Of a stretch of DNA of 64,000 bases, positions 52,969-60,886 are shown piece by piece. Position numbers and translations under genes: made by a program. A model generated the notes under the pieces. That model did no database searches. It saw only the letters and a list, made by a program, of their open reading frames with translations, and had not been told where the DNA came from. The stretch comes from Phenylobacterium sp. (GTDB lineage: Bacteria; Pseudomonadota; Alphaproteobacteria; Caulobacterales; Caulobacteraceae), in contig SSMU01000020.1 in NCBI GenBank assembly GCA_004799545.1, positions 62,001 through 126,000 on the forward strand, given 5' to 3'. Within the stretch, counting starts at the first letter, position 1, and every line of letters starts with the position of its first letter.

Positions 52969-53702
52969 TGGCTGCGGTCCGGCTCAGCTTGTTTGGAGCC
53001 GCCAGGCAGTCCGAAGATGATCCACGGTCCAGGGCCGGGCTCGTTGATGCTTCGGTAGAAAGCGATCTGGTCGCTGACCTTTCGGCAACGCCAAACGAGC
53101 ACGCGCGTCCGTTCGTGAAACGCGGCTTTCGCCCCGTCCGTCACCATCACCACCGTCCGCTTCGCGGGTCTCGCGAGTAGGGTACGAGTATTGGAAAAGA
53201 GCTCTTCGAGTTCTTCGCGACAGAAATCGACGTCGGTCGCGAGCCCCGCAGATGGCCAACCCTGCACCGGGATTTCCGACACCTTCTGGAAGTGTTTGAG
53301 CTTGTCGCGAAGGGCCACGGCGATTTCGGCGAATCCGCGCATGTCATCGGCAGCCAAACGGCGATCAGCTTCTTCGGCAACCTGCCCTGCGCTTTCGACC
53401 AAGAAAGCGAGCGAGCCGAGGAAGCGCAGCATGTCATCCCGCTTTCGTCGCTCTTCAAGGTGCACGGATCGATCGCCCTGCCACCACGCGAAGATAATCG
53501 CCGCGACTGTACCGAACGCCTGCGCCCACCCTGCGGCCTCCTGGGACCACAGAGAATGGTGGCGAGCGTCGAAAAGGAGTTCGACGAGAAAGACTGCAAG
53601 CGCACCGGCGACGAAACAGCCGAGGATGCTGAAACCTTTGCGCTCGAACCAGGGGCGCAGCATCCGCCGCCGAACCGCGCGATCCGATTTGGTCCCCGTC
53701 AT
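52965..53702 (-). CDS. Two-helix membrane protein, unrecognised
   Basis: 245-residue protein from the ATG at 53702. Helices at about residues 23-44 (ILGCFVAGALAVFLVELLF) and 58-73 (AQAFGTVAAIIFAWWQG), then a long cytoplasmic helical region of about 170 residues. No family was recognised. It is the last gene of the 50-53.7 kb island and is convergent with the HNH gene. Confidence 0.6.
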   Translation of the reverse strand: MTGTKSDRAVRRRMLRPWFERKGFSILGCFVAGALAVFLVELLFDARHHSLWSQEAAGWAQAFGTVAAIIFAWWQGDRSVHLEERRKRDDMLRFLGSLAFLVESAGQVAEEADRRLAADDMRGFAEIAVALRDKLKHFQKVSEIPVQGWPSAGLATDVDFCREELEELFSNTRTLLARPAKRTVVMVTDGAKAAFHERTRVLVWRCRKVSDQIAFYRSINEPGPGPWIIFGLPGGSKQAEPDRSH

Positions 53703-54016
53703 GAATTCGAGAGTAGCTGTGCATCCGCTGGAAGACCAAGGTTCCATGCGGGGTGCTCGCCCGGCCCAGTCCGTGCCGGGAGCAGACGTCCAGAACGTCC
53801 GCGATGAGTCATGATCGGTCCAAGCGCCGAATGGCCATTGCGGGGCGACGGCGGGCCTTCGACTTCGATCCGCAGCGCGAGCCTTGGCAGGCCTCGACCT
53901 CGAAGCTGAGCCGCGCGGGCAAGTCGGGATGCGCGGGGTTGCGGCATCCCCATCCGCCTCTCGCGTGGCCAGGCGAGAGGCGGGTGGAGGGCGCGGTGAG
54001 GATTGCGCTCCGCCCG
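53703..54016. other. Gene-free stretch with a strong palindrome
   Basis: No gene supported. The perfect 11-base-arm hairpin at 53954-53983 (arms starting CCGCCTCTCGC) lies just beyond the SIMPL gene stop and may be its terminator. Small open frames on both strands lack ribosome-binding sites. Confidence 0.5.
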
Positions 54017-54751
54017 CTAACGCAGGCGGTAGGTCACGGTGGTGACGACGCGCAGCTTCTTGAAGACCTGCGAGGGCTCGTCGCCGCCGTCGCTTCCGAG
54101 GGCGACTTCATCGCGGCCGAGGATCTCGAAGGAGCCTTGGGTGGCCTGGGAGATGCCGCCGAGCTGCGAGTGGGAGTCGCGCGCGAACTGCTCCGCGCCG
54201 CTTCGGGCGCTGGCGGTCGCCTCGCCGATCATGCCGGGGCGGACCTCGTTGAGCCGGGTGAACAGATAGGCCGGGCCCCGGTAGTCCTGCAGCACCACGC
54301 CCTGGCGGACGAGCTCGTTCAGGTGGCGCGTGGTGACCTGCACCCGGTCGACGTTGCGGGTCCGCACGATCACCGATTGGGAGACCTGGTAGCGGGCGCC
54401 CACGCGGCCGGACGGCTGGTATTCGCGCGCATACTGGTCGACGACCTGCAGGCGGCCGAGGTCCACTTCGGAGGCGGAGAAGCCCTCCGCCGCCAGGAAA
54501 CGGCGCACGGTGGCGAGGTCGCCCTCCACCTGGCCCTGGACTTCGCTCAGGCTGTCGCCGGCGCGGGCGAAGCGGAGCGGAAGCAGGGCGAGGTCGGCCT
54601 TCGCCTCCTTCTCCGAGAGGCCGCGGACGGTGACGGTGCGATCGCCCGTCCGCGCATCCACGAGACCCTTGCCGACGGCCGCTCCACCGAAGGCGACACC
54701 CATGGCGACCAGCGCCCCCGTGATCACGGGGCCTGCCAGCTGCTTTTCCAT
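54017..54751 (-). CDS. SIMPL-domain (DUF541) periplasmic protein
   Basis: 244-residue protein. An N-terminal hydrophobic anchor (about residues 5-30) precedes a SIMPL domain: RTVTVRGLSEKEAKADLALLPLRF, VDLGRLQVVDQYAREYQPSG, YQVSQSVIVRTRNVDRV, and VRPGMIGEATASARSGAEQFARDS, the most conserved part. Relatives form periplasmic oligomers and are linked to oxidative stress, but the mechanism is unknown. ATG at 54751 chosen; the long upstream frame is non-coding. Confidence 0.85.
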   Translation of the reverse strand: MEKQLAGPVITGALVAMGVAFGGAAVGKGLVDARTGDRTVTVRGLSEKEAKADLALLPLRFARAGDSLSEVQGQVEGDLATVRRFLAAEGFSASEVDLGRLQVVDQYAREYQPSGRVGARYQVSQSVIVRTRNVDRVQVTTRHLNELVRQGVVLQDYRGPAYLFTRLNEVRPGMIGEATASARSGAEQFARDSHSQLGGISQATQGSFEILGRDEVALGSDGGDEPSQVFKKLRVVTTVTYRLR

Positions 54752-55137
54752 TTTCTTACGAAGTCCGACGGGCCGCGCGGTCGTCGGGATGACGCCGTAA
54801 CCGGCCCTGAGTTTCAGCCATTTGGATGTGGTGGAGCGGCGGGGTTGGCGTGAGAGGCGCTGAGGCCGGCGCGTGCATTCTGATTGGGCGTGGCAAAGAT
54901 GATACGGGGGTGTGGCCGCGATGCCCGCATGAGTGCGGGGCTCGATAGGCCGGCCGGCTCGGCGTCCGGTCGTGACTTCCCCACCCGGCGGGGCTTCGCC
55001 CCGGCCACCCTCCCCATTAAGGGGAGGGAAGGCGCGGGCTTCGGACCACCTGCGCCGGCGCGAGGAACTTGGAACTTGCGGGTGGGTCGGCTCGCTTGGT
55101 CCGGTAGGGGCGCGTGGGCGGCCTGGTGGAGGATGGC
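54752..55137. other. Intergenic stretch with a dispersed palindrome
   Basis: No gene. It carries a repeat unit at about 54975-55032 (CTTCCCCACCC, GGGGCTTCGCCCC hairpin, CCTCCCCATTAAGGGGAGGG) related to that at 55500-55557. Confidence 0.6.
54975..55032. repeat. Dispersed extragenic palindrome unit
   Basis: CTTCCCCACCC lead, a GGGGCTTCGCCCC hairpin and a CCCTCCCCATTAAGGGGAGG hairpin. The lead and second hairpin recur at 55500-55557. Confidence 0.7.
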
Positions 55138-55293
55138 ATGGCGGACGAGGAGAAGAAGCCGGGTACGGGACCGCATACGGTGAAGGCCGGCGTGCTGGAT
55201 CGGCTGATGGGCAACCGGGGGCCGAACGGGGAGCTGACCTTCGAGGGCAAGCCGGTGATGACCGAGGACCTGCCGGACGAGGATGAGGACTAG
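55138..55293 (+). CDS. Small acidic protein, 51 residues
   Basis: Opens MADEEKKPGTGPHTVKAGVL and ends in the acidic DLPDEDED. GGAGG five bases before the ATG is a good ribosome-binding site. No known family recognised; the composition (charged, Gly-rich, acidic tail) is protein-like and unlike the surrounding repeats. Too short for most gene callers. Confidence 0.6.
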   Translation: MADEEKKPGTGPHTVKAGVLDRLMGNRGPNGELTFEGKPVMTEDLPDEDED

Positions 55294-55417
55294 GGATCTC
55301 GGCTTCATCAGCCCAGTGCGTTTGTTCGCATTTTGTTCTTGCGTTTGCGCGCGTTTTCGGGTAGGTTTGGGTATCGGTTGAAGTTGCGGGCGGCGCTCTG
55401 AGCCGCTGTTGAGGAAA

Positions 55418-55560
55418 CCCCCTCCGGCGCTTCGCGCCACCTCCCCCTGTGGGGGAGGAGCTTTGGGGGCTAGCTCGGCGGGCGCGGCGCTCCGGACCGC
55501 ACTTCCCCACCCCGCTCGCCTTTGGCGAGCTGTCCCTCCCCTTGAGGGGAGGGGAGATCA
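55418..55560. repeat. Two dispersed extragenic palindrome units
   Basis: Unit A at about 55418-55460 (CCCCCTCCGGCGCTTCGCGCC, CCTCCCCCTGTGGGGGAGG) matches the right unit of 46705-46835. Unit B at about 55500-55557 (CTTCCCCACCC, CTCGCCTTTGGCGAG, CCCTCCCCTTGAGGGGAGGG) matches 54975-55032. They lie directly before the terminase-like gene. Confidence 0.7.
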
Positions 55561-55571
55561 GGATCATCGGC

Positions 55572-56279
55572 ATGGATTTGAGCGACGGGCCGCCCCGGCG
55601 GCGGAAGGCTGCGCGGGCGGCGGTGCGGTTCACGGCGGCGTTGGGCCGGGCGATCTGTGCGCGGGTGGCGTCGGGGGAGAGCCAGATGGCGATCTGCGCG
55701 GAGCCGGGGATGCCCAGCCGCTCGACCCTGTTCCACTGGGTGCGGGACATGCCGAAGTTCGCCGCCGAGTTCGCCCGGGCCCGGGTGGCGGGCGGGGTGA
55801 GCCGGACCAACGGGCGGCTGTCGTCGTTCAGCCAGCCGGTCGCCGACGAGATCTTCGCGCGGCTGTGCGAGGGCGAGCCCTTGACCTCGATCTGCGAGGA
55901 CCCGGCGATGCCCTGCTTCTCCACGGTCTACTATTGGCGGCGGCACTTTCCGGAGTTCGCCGAGGCCATGCGCATCGCCCGCGAGATCCAGGCGGAGCGG
56001 TTCTGCGACCTGGGCTGGGCGATCGCCGAGGGGATCACCCCGGAGGCGGCTTATGCCAGCCACGTGAAGCTGACCCAGTTGCGCTGGATGGCCGGGCACC
56101 TGGCGCCCAAGCGGTTCGGGCGGCTGAAGCCGCAGGAGCTGGACGAGGACTGGCAGGGCGGCGGGCTGACGGTGATCGTCAAGCGCTATTCCGACGGGAT
56201 CGACCCGGACATCGGCCGCGAGCTGGCGCCCGGCGAGAGCTATGTGCTGAAGCACACGCCAGCGCGGCGGGAGGATTAG
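55572..56279 (+). CDS. Small-terminase-like DNA-binding protein (Sf6 type)
   Basis: 235-residue protein with two helix-turn-helix-like units: ICARVASGESQMAICAEPGMPSRSTLFHWV (about residues 30-59) and IFARLCEGEPLTSICEDPAMPCFSTVYYWR (about 95-124). They are internal duplicates of one another. This is the pattern of Sf6-type small terminases, which recognise phage DNA. No large terminase, portal or capsid gene is nearby, so it is a remnant or a domesticated DNA-binding protein. ATG at 55572 chosen; upstream in-frame sequence is repeat DNA. Confidence 0.75.
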   Translation: MDLSDGPPRRRKAARAAVRFTAALGRAICARVASGESQMAICAEPGMPSRSTLFHWVRDMPKFAAEFARARVAGGVSRTNGRLSSFSQPVADEIFARLCEGEPLTSICEDPAMPCFSTVYYWRRHFPEFAEAMRIAREIQAERFCDLGWAIAEGITPEAAYASHVKLTQLRWMAGHLAPKRFGRLKPQELDEDWQGGGLTVIVKRYSDGIDPDIGRELAPGESYVLKHTPARRED

Positions 56280-56381
56280 GGCGTCGGGGGCGGGAAGAAG
56301 GCGCGGGCGCCCCCTGGGGTTGATTGACTCGCCGCGGGCTTGGAGGAACATAACCGGAACATCATTCCGGAGACCTTCGCC

Positions 56382-56585
56382 ATGCTGAGCCGCGCGCTCG
56401 ATCAGATCTTCCTGGCGGCCGCCGTGCTGCCCGCCCACCTGGGCACGGCCAGGCGCGAGTTCGGCCATGCGCCGGAGACGGTGGCGGCGCTGGAGCGGCT
56501 GGAAGCGGCGTTGACGGCGGCGCGGGCGGCGTTGGCCGGCGGGCGTGATCGTTGCGGGCGACGTCGGGCCGCGAGCGAGGAATGA
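56382..56585 (+). CDS. Small helical protein, unrecognised
   Basis: 67-residue protein from the ATG at 56382 (GGAG nearby); an in-frame TTG at 56340 would add 14 residues. Predominantly helical, Ala/Arg/Glu-rich (ALDQIFLAAAVLPAHLGTAR). No family recognised. Confidence 0.4.
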   Translation: MLSRALDQIFLAAAVLPAHLGTARREFGHAPETVAALERLEAALTAARAALAGGRDRCGRRRAASEE

Positions 56586-56710
56586 GCCCCCTCCCCCATT
56601 CGCGGTCGCGAGCGGGGGAGGAAGAGACCCTAGCAGAGCGCAACGCGCTCCAATTTTGAGTCTAGATCACGATTCAACGATCAGGCGATTCCGCCTGATC
56701 GCATCGTGCT

Positions 56711-56875
56711 CTAGCGCCAGTGGCAGACCTTGTGATGGTGGTGCCAGGTGCAGACCTGATGGCGATGATGATGGTTCATCATGTGATGGTCGCGGTGATC
56801 GTCGATCGGCTGGGCCGCGGCGGCGCCGGCGAGGGCGGTGGCGGCCGCGAGCGCGGCCATGAACGTGAACTTCAA
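56711..56875 (-). CDS. Tiny exported His/Cys-rich protein
   Basis: 54-residue protein: signal peptide of about 21 residues (MKFTFMAALAAATALAG, cleavage near AAAQ), then a 33-residue mature part with 12 histidines and two Cys in a repeated pattern (HQVCTWHHHH and HKVCHWR). It starts with TTG preceded by GGAG. Composition suggests metal binding in the periplasm. A near-consensus EcfG promoter (TGAAC-N16-CGTT) lies at 56924-56948. Found by direct translation; short enough to be missed by gene callers. Confidence 0.7.
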   Translation of the reverse strand: MKFTFMAALAAATALAGAAAAQPIDDHRDHHMMNHHHRHQVCTWHHHHKVCHWR

Positions 56876-56923
56876 GGGAATTCTCCAGGGTCGGGTTTTC
56901 GGATAGCTATCCGGTCTATCCCT

Positions 56924-56948
56924 AACGCCGGCCTCGGGCTTTCGTTCA
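56924..56948 (-). promoter_or_regulatory. Near-consensus EcfG-type promoter for His-rich gene
   Basis: Minus strand TGAAC (56948-56944), 16-base spacer, CGTT (56927-56924): one mismatch in the -35. A perfect 12-base palindrome GGATAGCTATCC (56901-56912) lies just downstream. Confidence 0.4.
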
Positions 56949-57245
56949 GCCGCCGCGGGCGAGCCGGCGCTGATTGGCGCGGACCTTGCGGCGGTAGTGG
57001 GCGACGGCGCGGGCCGGGCCCAGGTGCGGGACGCCCTGCAGGGCGGCGGAGACCAGCTGGGCCTGGGCCACGGCGGCGGCCTGTAGCTTCTCGGAGACCA
57101 TCAGCTGGGCCTCGGCGGCGCTGGTCCCGCCGGTGGCGAACTGGGCCATGCGCAGCGAGATCACCGCCTGGGATTCGGCGGCCAGCATCAGGCTGTTCAT
57201 GGAAAGGTCGAACCAGCTTCCGTACGGCGTGGCGCGCGGCTTCAT
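56946..57245 (-). CDS. Phasin-like/unrecognised helical protein, EcfG-controlled
   Basis: 99-residue protein, helical and Ala/Gln-rich (SLMLAAESQAVISLRMAQFA, AQLMVSEKLQAAAVAQAQLV), with a basic C-terminus. It resembles small phasin-like polypeptides but this is a loose match. The ATG at 57245 has no Shine-Dalgarno of its own; it overlaps the stop of a 12-codon leader frame (57242-57280) that has one. A perfect EcfG promoter lies upstream. Confidence 0.65.
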   Translation of the reverse strand: MKPRATPYGSWFDLSMNSLMLAAESQAVISLRMAQFATGGTSAAEAQLMVSEKLQAAAVAQAQLVSAALQGVPHLGPARAVAHYRRKVRANQRRLARGG

Positions 57246-57280
57246 GAAGCGGCGCGGGGACGGAGGCGGTTCGAGGTCAT
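57242..57280 (-). CDS. 12-codon leader ORF coupled to 56946-57245
   Basis: Frame MTSNRLRPRAAS then TGA. GGAGA stands five bases before its ATG, and it is the first ATG after the predicted EcfG transcription start (about 57306). The stop TGA overlaps the ATG of the main gene as ATGA, so ribosomes finishing the leader could restart there. Confidence 0.5.
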   Translation of the reverse strand: MTSNRLRPRAAS

Positions 57281-57312
57281 GGTGGTCTCCGGCGTTACGC
57301 TGAGGCGTGGGT

Positions 57313-57337
57313 AACGGGGAGCTTCGCACACCGTTCC
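57313..57337 (-). promoter_or_regulatory. EcfG-type promoter (minus) for leader ORF and 56946-57245
   Basis: Minus strand GGAAC (57337-57333), 16-base spacer, CGTT (57316-57313). Perfect consensus, 38 kb away from the main stress island. Confidence 0.85.
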
Positions 57338-57412
57338 GGAAAGAAAAGTGAAGTCGGCGGAAAGAAAAAGCCGCCGGCCTTTGGCGGACCGGCCTGCATC
57401 GCCAGGAAGAAG

Positions 57413-57442
57413 CCGGAGCCGGCCCGATATGGCCGGCTCCGG
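57413..57442 (-). terminator. Hairpin terminator of small lipoprotein gene
   Basis: Perfect 12-base arms (57413-57424 and 57431-57442), 6-base loop, followed on the minus strand by CTTCTTCC; 28 bases beyond the lipoprotein stop. Confidence 0.75.
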
Positions 57443-57470
57443 AGGCTGGGTCTTCCAGGGGAGGAAGGGC

Positions 57471-57698
57471 CTATTGCGGGGGCGCCGAGGTGTTGCCCGT
57501 GGTGTTGGACGACATCGCGTTGCCGGACGTGGCGTTGGTGTCGGTGGTGGTCGAGGTCGTGGTGTTGGTGGCGGAGGTGTCGGCCGTGGTGTCGGCGGTG
57601 GCGTTGGCGGTGTTGTCGGCGCTCTTCTTGCTGCATCCGGCCAGCGTGGCGCTGGCGAGGACGGCGGCGGCGACAAGGCCCCAGGCTCTGGTCTTCAT
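57471..57698 (-). CDS. Small Thr/Asn/Ser-rich lipoprotein
   Basis: 75-residue lipoprotein: signal peptide with lipobox TLAGC (Cys22), then a low-complexity mature part of Thr, Asn, Asp and Ser repeats (TNTTTSTTTDTN). Such disordered lipoproteins are common in Caulobacteraceae and have no known function. Followed by a strong terminator. Confidence 0.72.
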   Translation of the reverse strand: MKTRAWGLVAAAVLASATLAGCSKKSADNTANATADTTADTSATNTTTSTTTDTNATSGNAMSSNTTGNTSAPPQ

Positions 57699-58204
57699 GC
57701 GAGATCTCCCGTGCGTCGCCGGTCCGTGACCAGGGGGATCGCGGGCTGCCGGCGGGGGCGCGAAGTTAAACCGGATGATCGGGCGCTGGGAATGGGGAGA
57801 TGTGTTTCACGCCGGACATCGAATATTGTGGAAACGGCGAAATCTTGCGCTGATTTGCAGGTTTGACGCATCTGAATTCACAAAGGACGGTTTGGTTCAA
57901 CTTGGCCATGAAGCGGACGATCTGCGGGGCCGAGGCGGACGACGGCCGGTGGCGCGGCGCGATCTACGGCGACGCTTGGAACGAGATGGCCGGCTTGGCC
58001 GCTTGAGGGCTCTCGGCGCATCCGCCGTGGCCTCCCGCCGTCAAAGCCCGATGAACCTGCTGTTCCTGATCTCCCTGCTCTGCGCGCTCGCCGCCCTGGC
58101 CATCCCGAAGATCTTCGGCCTGATGGGTCGCCGCCGCTGAGGCTTGAACCGGGCCCCTGCCTGCCGCAAGGGTAGGACCGGTTTCAAGTTCGGGGGTCTG
58201 TTAC
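57699..58204. other. Sparse intergenic stretch
   Basis: AT content is higher than average around 57800-57900. Two tiny plus-strand frames are possible: 57908-58006 (32 residues, no ribosome-binding site) and 58051-58140. An imperfect inverted repeat (CTTGAACCGG / CCGGTTTCAAG, about 58143-58188) precedes the peptidase gene. Confidence 0.5.
58051..58140 (+). CDS. Possible tiny membrane peptide
   Basis: 29 residues, MNLLFLISLLCALAALAIPK then a basic end (GLMGRRR): one membrane helix with a positive tail, a plausible small membrane protein. No clear Shine-Dalgarno, so confidence is low. Confidence 0.3.
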   Translation: MNLLFLISLLCALAALAIPKIFGLMGRRR

Positions 58205-60091
58205 ATGCCGGTTGTCACAGCGGCGCTGGCGGCTGCGGCCGCGATCGCGGGCGTGCATGAATATCAGGACCTGGCGCTCTCGCCGCGCGGCGACCTGGTC
58301 GCCTCGGTGGAATCCCTGGCGACGCCCGGCCGGGCCCGCGAGCCGCACGGCGTGGTGGTGGTGCGCCGCACGGCCGACGGCGCCATAGCCGCCACCTACG
58401 ACCCCTGCCCCGCCTGCCGCTATGGCGATCCGACCTGGTCGCCGGACGGGACGACGCTGGCCTTCACCGCCTCTGACCGGGCGAGCCATACCGGGTCCCT
58501 GATGCTGGCCACCGGCGAGGCCGTGAAGACGGTGAGCTTCGACGGCCTGGCAGCCAAGCCGCGGTTTTCCCCCGACGGCAGGACCCTGGCCCTGCTGGCC
58601 ACGGCGCACGCCCACAAGGAGAGCGGCGCGACCAGTCCCGGCGCGGCCCGGGTCGGCGACATCGACGAGGCGCCCGACGAGCGGCGGATCGCGGTGGTGG
58701 AGGGCGGCGCGGTGCGCCTGGTCTCGCCGGCCGACCGCTTCGTCTATCAATACGACTGGACGCCGGACGGGCTCGGCTTCGTGGCCAGCGACGCGGTGGG
58801 CGACGGCGACAACAACTACTGGGTGGCCGAGCTGCAGGCCGTCGACCTGGCGACCGGGGCGGCGCGGACCATCGCCAAGCCTGCGGTGCAGATCGGATCG
58901 CCGCGGGTGTCGCCGGACGGCAGGACCGTGGCCTTCATCGGCGGGCTGATGAGCGACTTCCCGGTGATCGGCGGCGACCTCTATACCGTGCCGATCGCCG
59001 GCGGCGAGCCGCGCGACATGACGCCGGGCTTCAAGGGCAGCTTCGCCTCGCTGAGCTGGGGCAAGGCCGGCCTGTTCGCCACCGCCCTGGTCGGCGAGAA
59101 ACAGACGCTGTTCTCCGTGGGCCGCGGCTTCGCCCTGAAGCCGCTGTGGGCGGAGGCGGCCTCGACGGAGGCGGGTGACGGCGAGCTGGCGCTGTCCGCC
59201 GACGGCCGCAGCGCCGCCGCCACCCTGCAGACCTTCGCCCTGGCCCCGCGCATCGTCGCCGGGCCGGTGGGCGCCCTGAGGGCCATCACCCACGACAACG
59301 ACGCCCTGGCCGCCAACGCCGAGGCGCGCAGCATCACCTGGAGCAACGAGGGCTTCCAGGTGCAGGGCTGGCTGCTGGCGCCGAAAGGCGTGGCGGCCGG
59401 CAAGACCTATCCGATGGCGGTGGTGGTGCACGGCGGACCGTCCTCGGCGGTGACGCCGCGGTTCCTCTGGGAAGGCTCGACCCACGCCCTGCTCGACCAC
59501 GGCTACTACGTCTTCCTGCCCAACCCGCGCGGCTCCTACGGCCAGGGCGAGGCCTTCACCAAGGCCAACGTCGAGGACTTCGGCGGCGGCGACCTGCGCG
59601 ACATCCTGAAGGGCGTCGACGCGGTGGAGGCGGCCGCGCCGGTCGATGATCACCGGCTGGCGGTGATGGGCGGCTCCTACGGCGGCTTCATGACCATGTG
59701 GACGGTGACCCAGACCCACCGCTTCCGGGCCGCGGCGGCCGGCGCCGGGATCGCCGACTGGGTCAGCTACTACGGCGAGAACGGCATCGACCAGTGGATG
59801 GTCCCGTTCTTCGGCGGCACGGTCTACGACCACCCGGCGGTCTATGACCGGCTCTCGCCGATCCGCTACATCAAGGCCGCCACGACGCCGACCTTCATCT
59901 ATGTGGGCGAGCTCGACGTGGAGTGCCCGGCGCCGCAGAGCCTGGAGTTCTGGCACGGCATGAAGGCCGTGGGCGCGCCCGCCTCGCTGGTGATCTATCC
60001 CGGCGAGGGCCACCGCATTCAGAAGCCCGCCGACCAGCAGGACATCGAGGCCCGCACCCTCGCCTGGTTCGACAAGTACCTGGGCCAATAA
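58205..60091 (+). CDS. S9-family prolyl oligopeptidase-like peptidase
   Basis: 628-residue serine peptidase. The N-terminal beta-propeller has repeated SPDG units (WSPDGTTLAF, FSPDGRTLAL, VSPDGRTVAF); the alpha/beta hydrolase domain bears the triad Ser491 (MGGSYGGFMT), Asp571 (GELDVECP) and His603 (GEGHRI). A short Ala-rich N-terminus may be a signal peptide (residues 1-16). Cleaves short peptides, usually after proline or with acylaminoacyl specificity. Confidence 0.92.
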   Translation: MPVVTAALAAAAAIAGVHEYQDLALSPRGDLVASVESLATPGRAREPHGVVVVRRTADGAIAATYDPCPACRYGDPTWSPDGTTLAFTASDRASHTGSLMLATGEAVKTVSFDGLAAKPRFSPDGRTLALLATAHAHKESGATSPGAARVGDIDEAPDERRIAVVEGGAVRLVSPADRFVYQYDWTPDGLGFVASDAVGDGDNNYWVAELQAVDLATGAARTIAKPAVQIGSPRVSPDGRTVAFIGGLMSDFPVIGGDLYTVPIAGGEPRDMTPGFKGSFASLSWGKAGLFATALVGEKQTLFSVGRGFALKPLWAEAASTEAGDGELALSADGRSAAATLQTFALAPRIVAGPVGALRAITHDNDALAANAEARSITWSNEGFQVQGWLLAPKGVAAGKTYPMAVVVHGGPSSAVTPRFLWEGSTHALLDHGYYVFLPNPRGSYGQGEAFTKANVEDFGGGDLRDILKGVDAVEAAAPVDDHRLAVMGGSYGGFMTMWTVTQTHRFRAAAAGAGIADWVSYYGENGIDQWMVPFFGGTVYDHPAVYDRLSPIRYIKAATTPTFIYVGELDVECPAPQSLEFWHGMKAVGAPASLVIYPGEGHRIQKPADQQDIEARTLAWFDKYLGQ

Positions 60092-60095
60092 GGGC

Positions 60096-60809
60096 TCAGT
60101 AGATGCAGGCGTCGAGCTCGTCGCGGCGGACCACGCCGGCGCGGGCGACGATGGTCCCGGAGCGGCGGCGGACGTAGGCGCCGGGGCTGGCGGCGCGCCA
60201 GGCCAGCGGCTTGGGGATGATCACCGCCAGCCGGGCCGCCTGGGCGGGCGTCAGGTGGGCGGCGCTGACCCCGAAATTGTGCTGGGCGGCGGCCTCGGCG
60301 CCATAGACGCCCGGGCCCCACTCGATGGAGTTCAGATAGACCTCCATGATCCGCGGCTTGCCCCACAGGGTCTCGATCAGCACCGTGAACCAGGCCTCCA
60401 GCCCCTTCCGCGGCCAGTCGCGGTCGGGCCAGAGGAAGATGTTCTTGGCGGTCTGCTGACTGATCGTCGAGCCGCCGCGCAGCCGCTCGGAGACCGCGTT
60501 GTGGTGCAGCGCCTTCTCGATGGCGGCCACGTCGAAGCCGTGGTGCTCGCAGAAGCCGGAATCCTCCGAGGCGATCACCGCGCGGACCAGCTGCGGCGAG
60601 ATCCGGCTGAGCGGGACCCAGCGGCGGTCGAAGCCGCGACCCTCGATGAGCCGCTCGACCATCAGGTAGGTGATCGGCGGCGGCACGATGCGGTAGAGGC
60701 CGACCACCACGATCGGGCCCACGAAGACGAAGACCAGCACGGCCAGCAGCGTCCAGCCGACGAGGCGGCTGGCCAGGCTGCGGCGGGCCTTCTTCGATCT
60801 GGGCGCCAA
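60096..60809 (-). CDS. mtgA: Monofunctional peptidoglycan glycosyltransferase MtgA
   Basis: 237-residue inner-membrane GT51 enzyme polymerising lipid II. One N-terminal helix (about residues 18-40), then the catalytic blocks [16 protein letters not shown] (catalytic Glu), [31 protein letters not shown] and [17 protein letters not shown]. Start TTG at 60809 with a GGAAGGAAA-type ribosome-binding site. No transpeptidase domain. Confidence 0.95.
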   Translation of the reverse strand: MAPRSKKARRSLASRLVGWTLLAVLVFVFVGPIVVVGLYRIVPPPITYLMVERLIEGRGFDRRWVPLSRISPQLVRAVIASEDSGFCEHHGFDVAAIEKALHHNAVSERLRGGSTISQQTAKNIFLWPDRDWPRKGLEAWFTVLIETLWGKPRIMEVYLNSIEWGPGVYGAEAAAQHNFGVSAAHLTPAQAARLAVIIPKPLAWRAASPGAYVRRRSGTIVARAGVVRRDELDACIY

Positions 60810-60886
60810 AGGTTTCCTTCCCCCCGGAAAGCCGGTGTAGGTGATTCCCTGATGGGTGAGGGTCGCGCCGGAGCGGTTGAGGGTCG

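Noticed and set aside
50091..53702. Integrative element with tRNA attachment site
   Set aside because: No tRNA, integrase or direct repeats at the island borders were found by eye.
53753..54853. Plus-strand frame of 366 codons at the island edge
   Set aside because: Mostly antisense to the SIMPL gene; no ribosome-binding site.
58184..60088. Minus-strand frame of 634 codons
   Set aside because: Antisense to the S9 peptidase, whose triad is intact.
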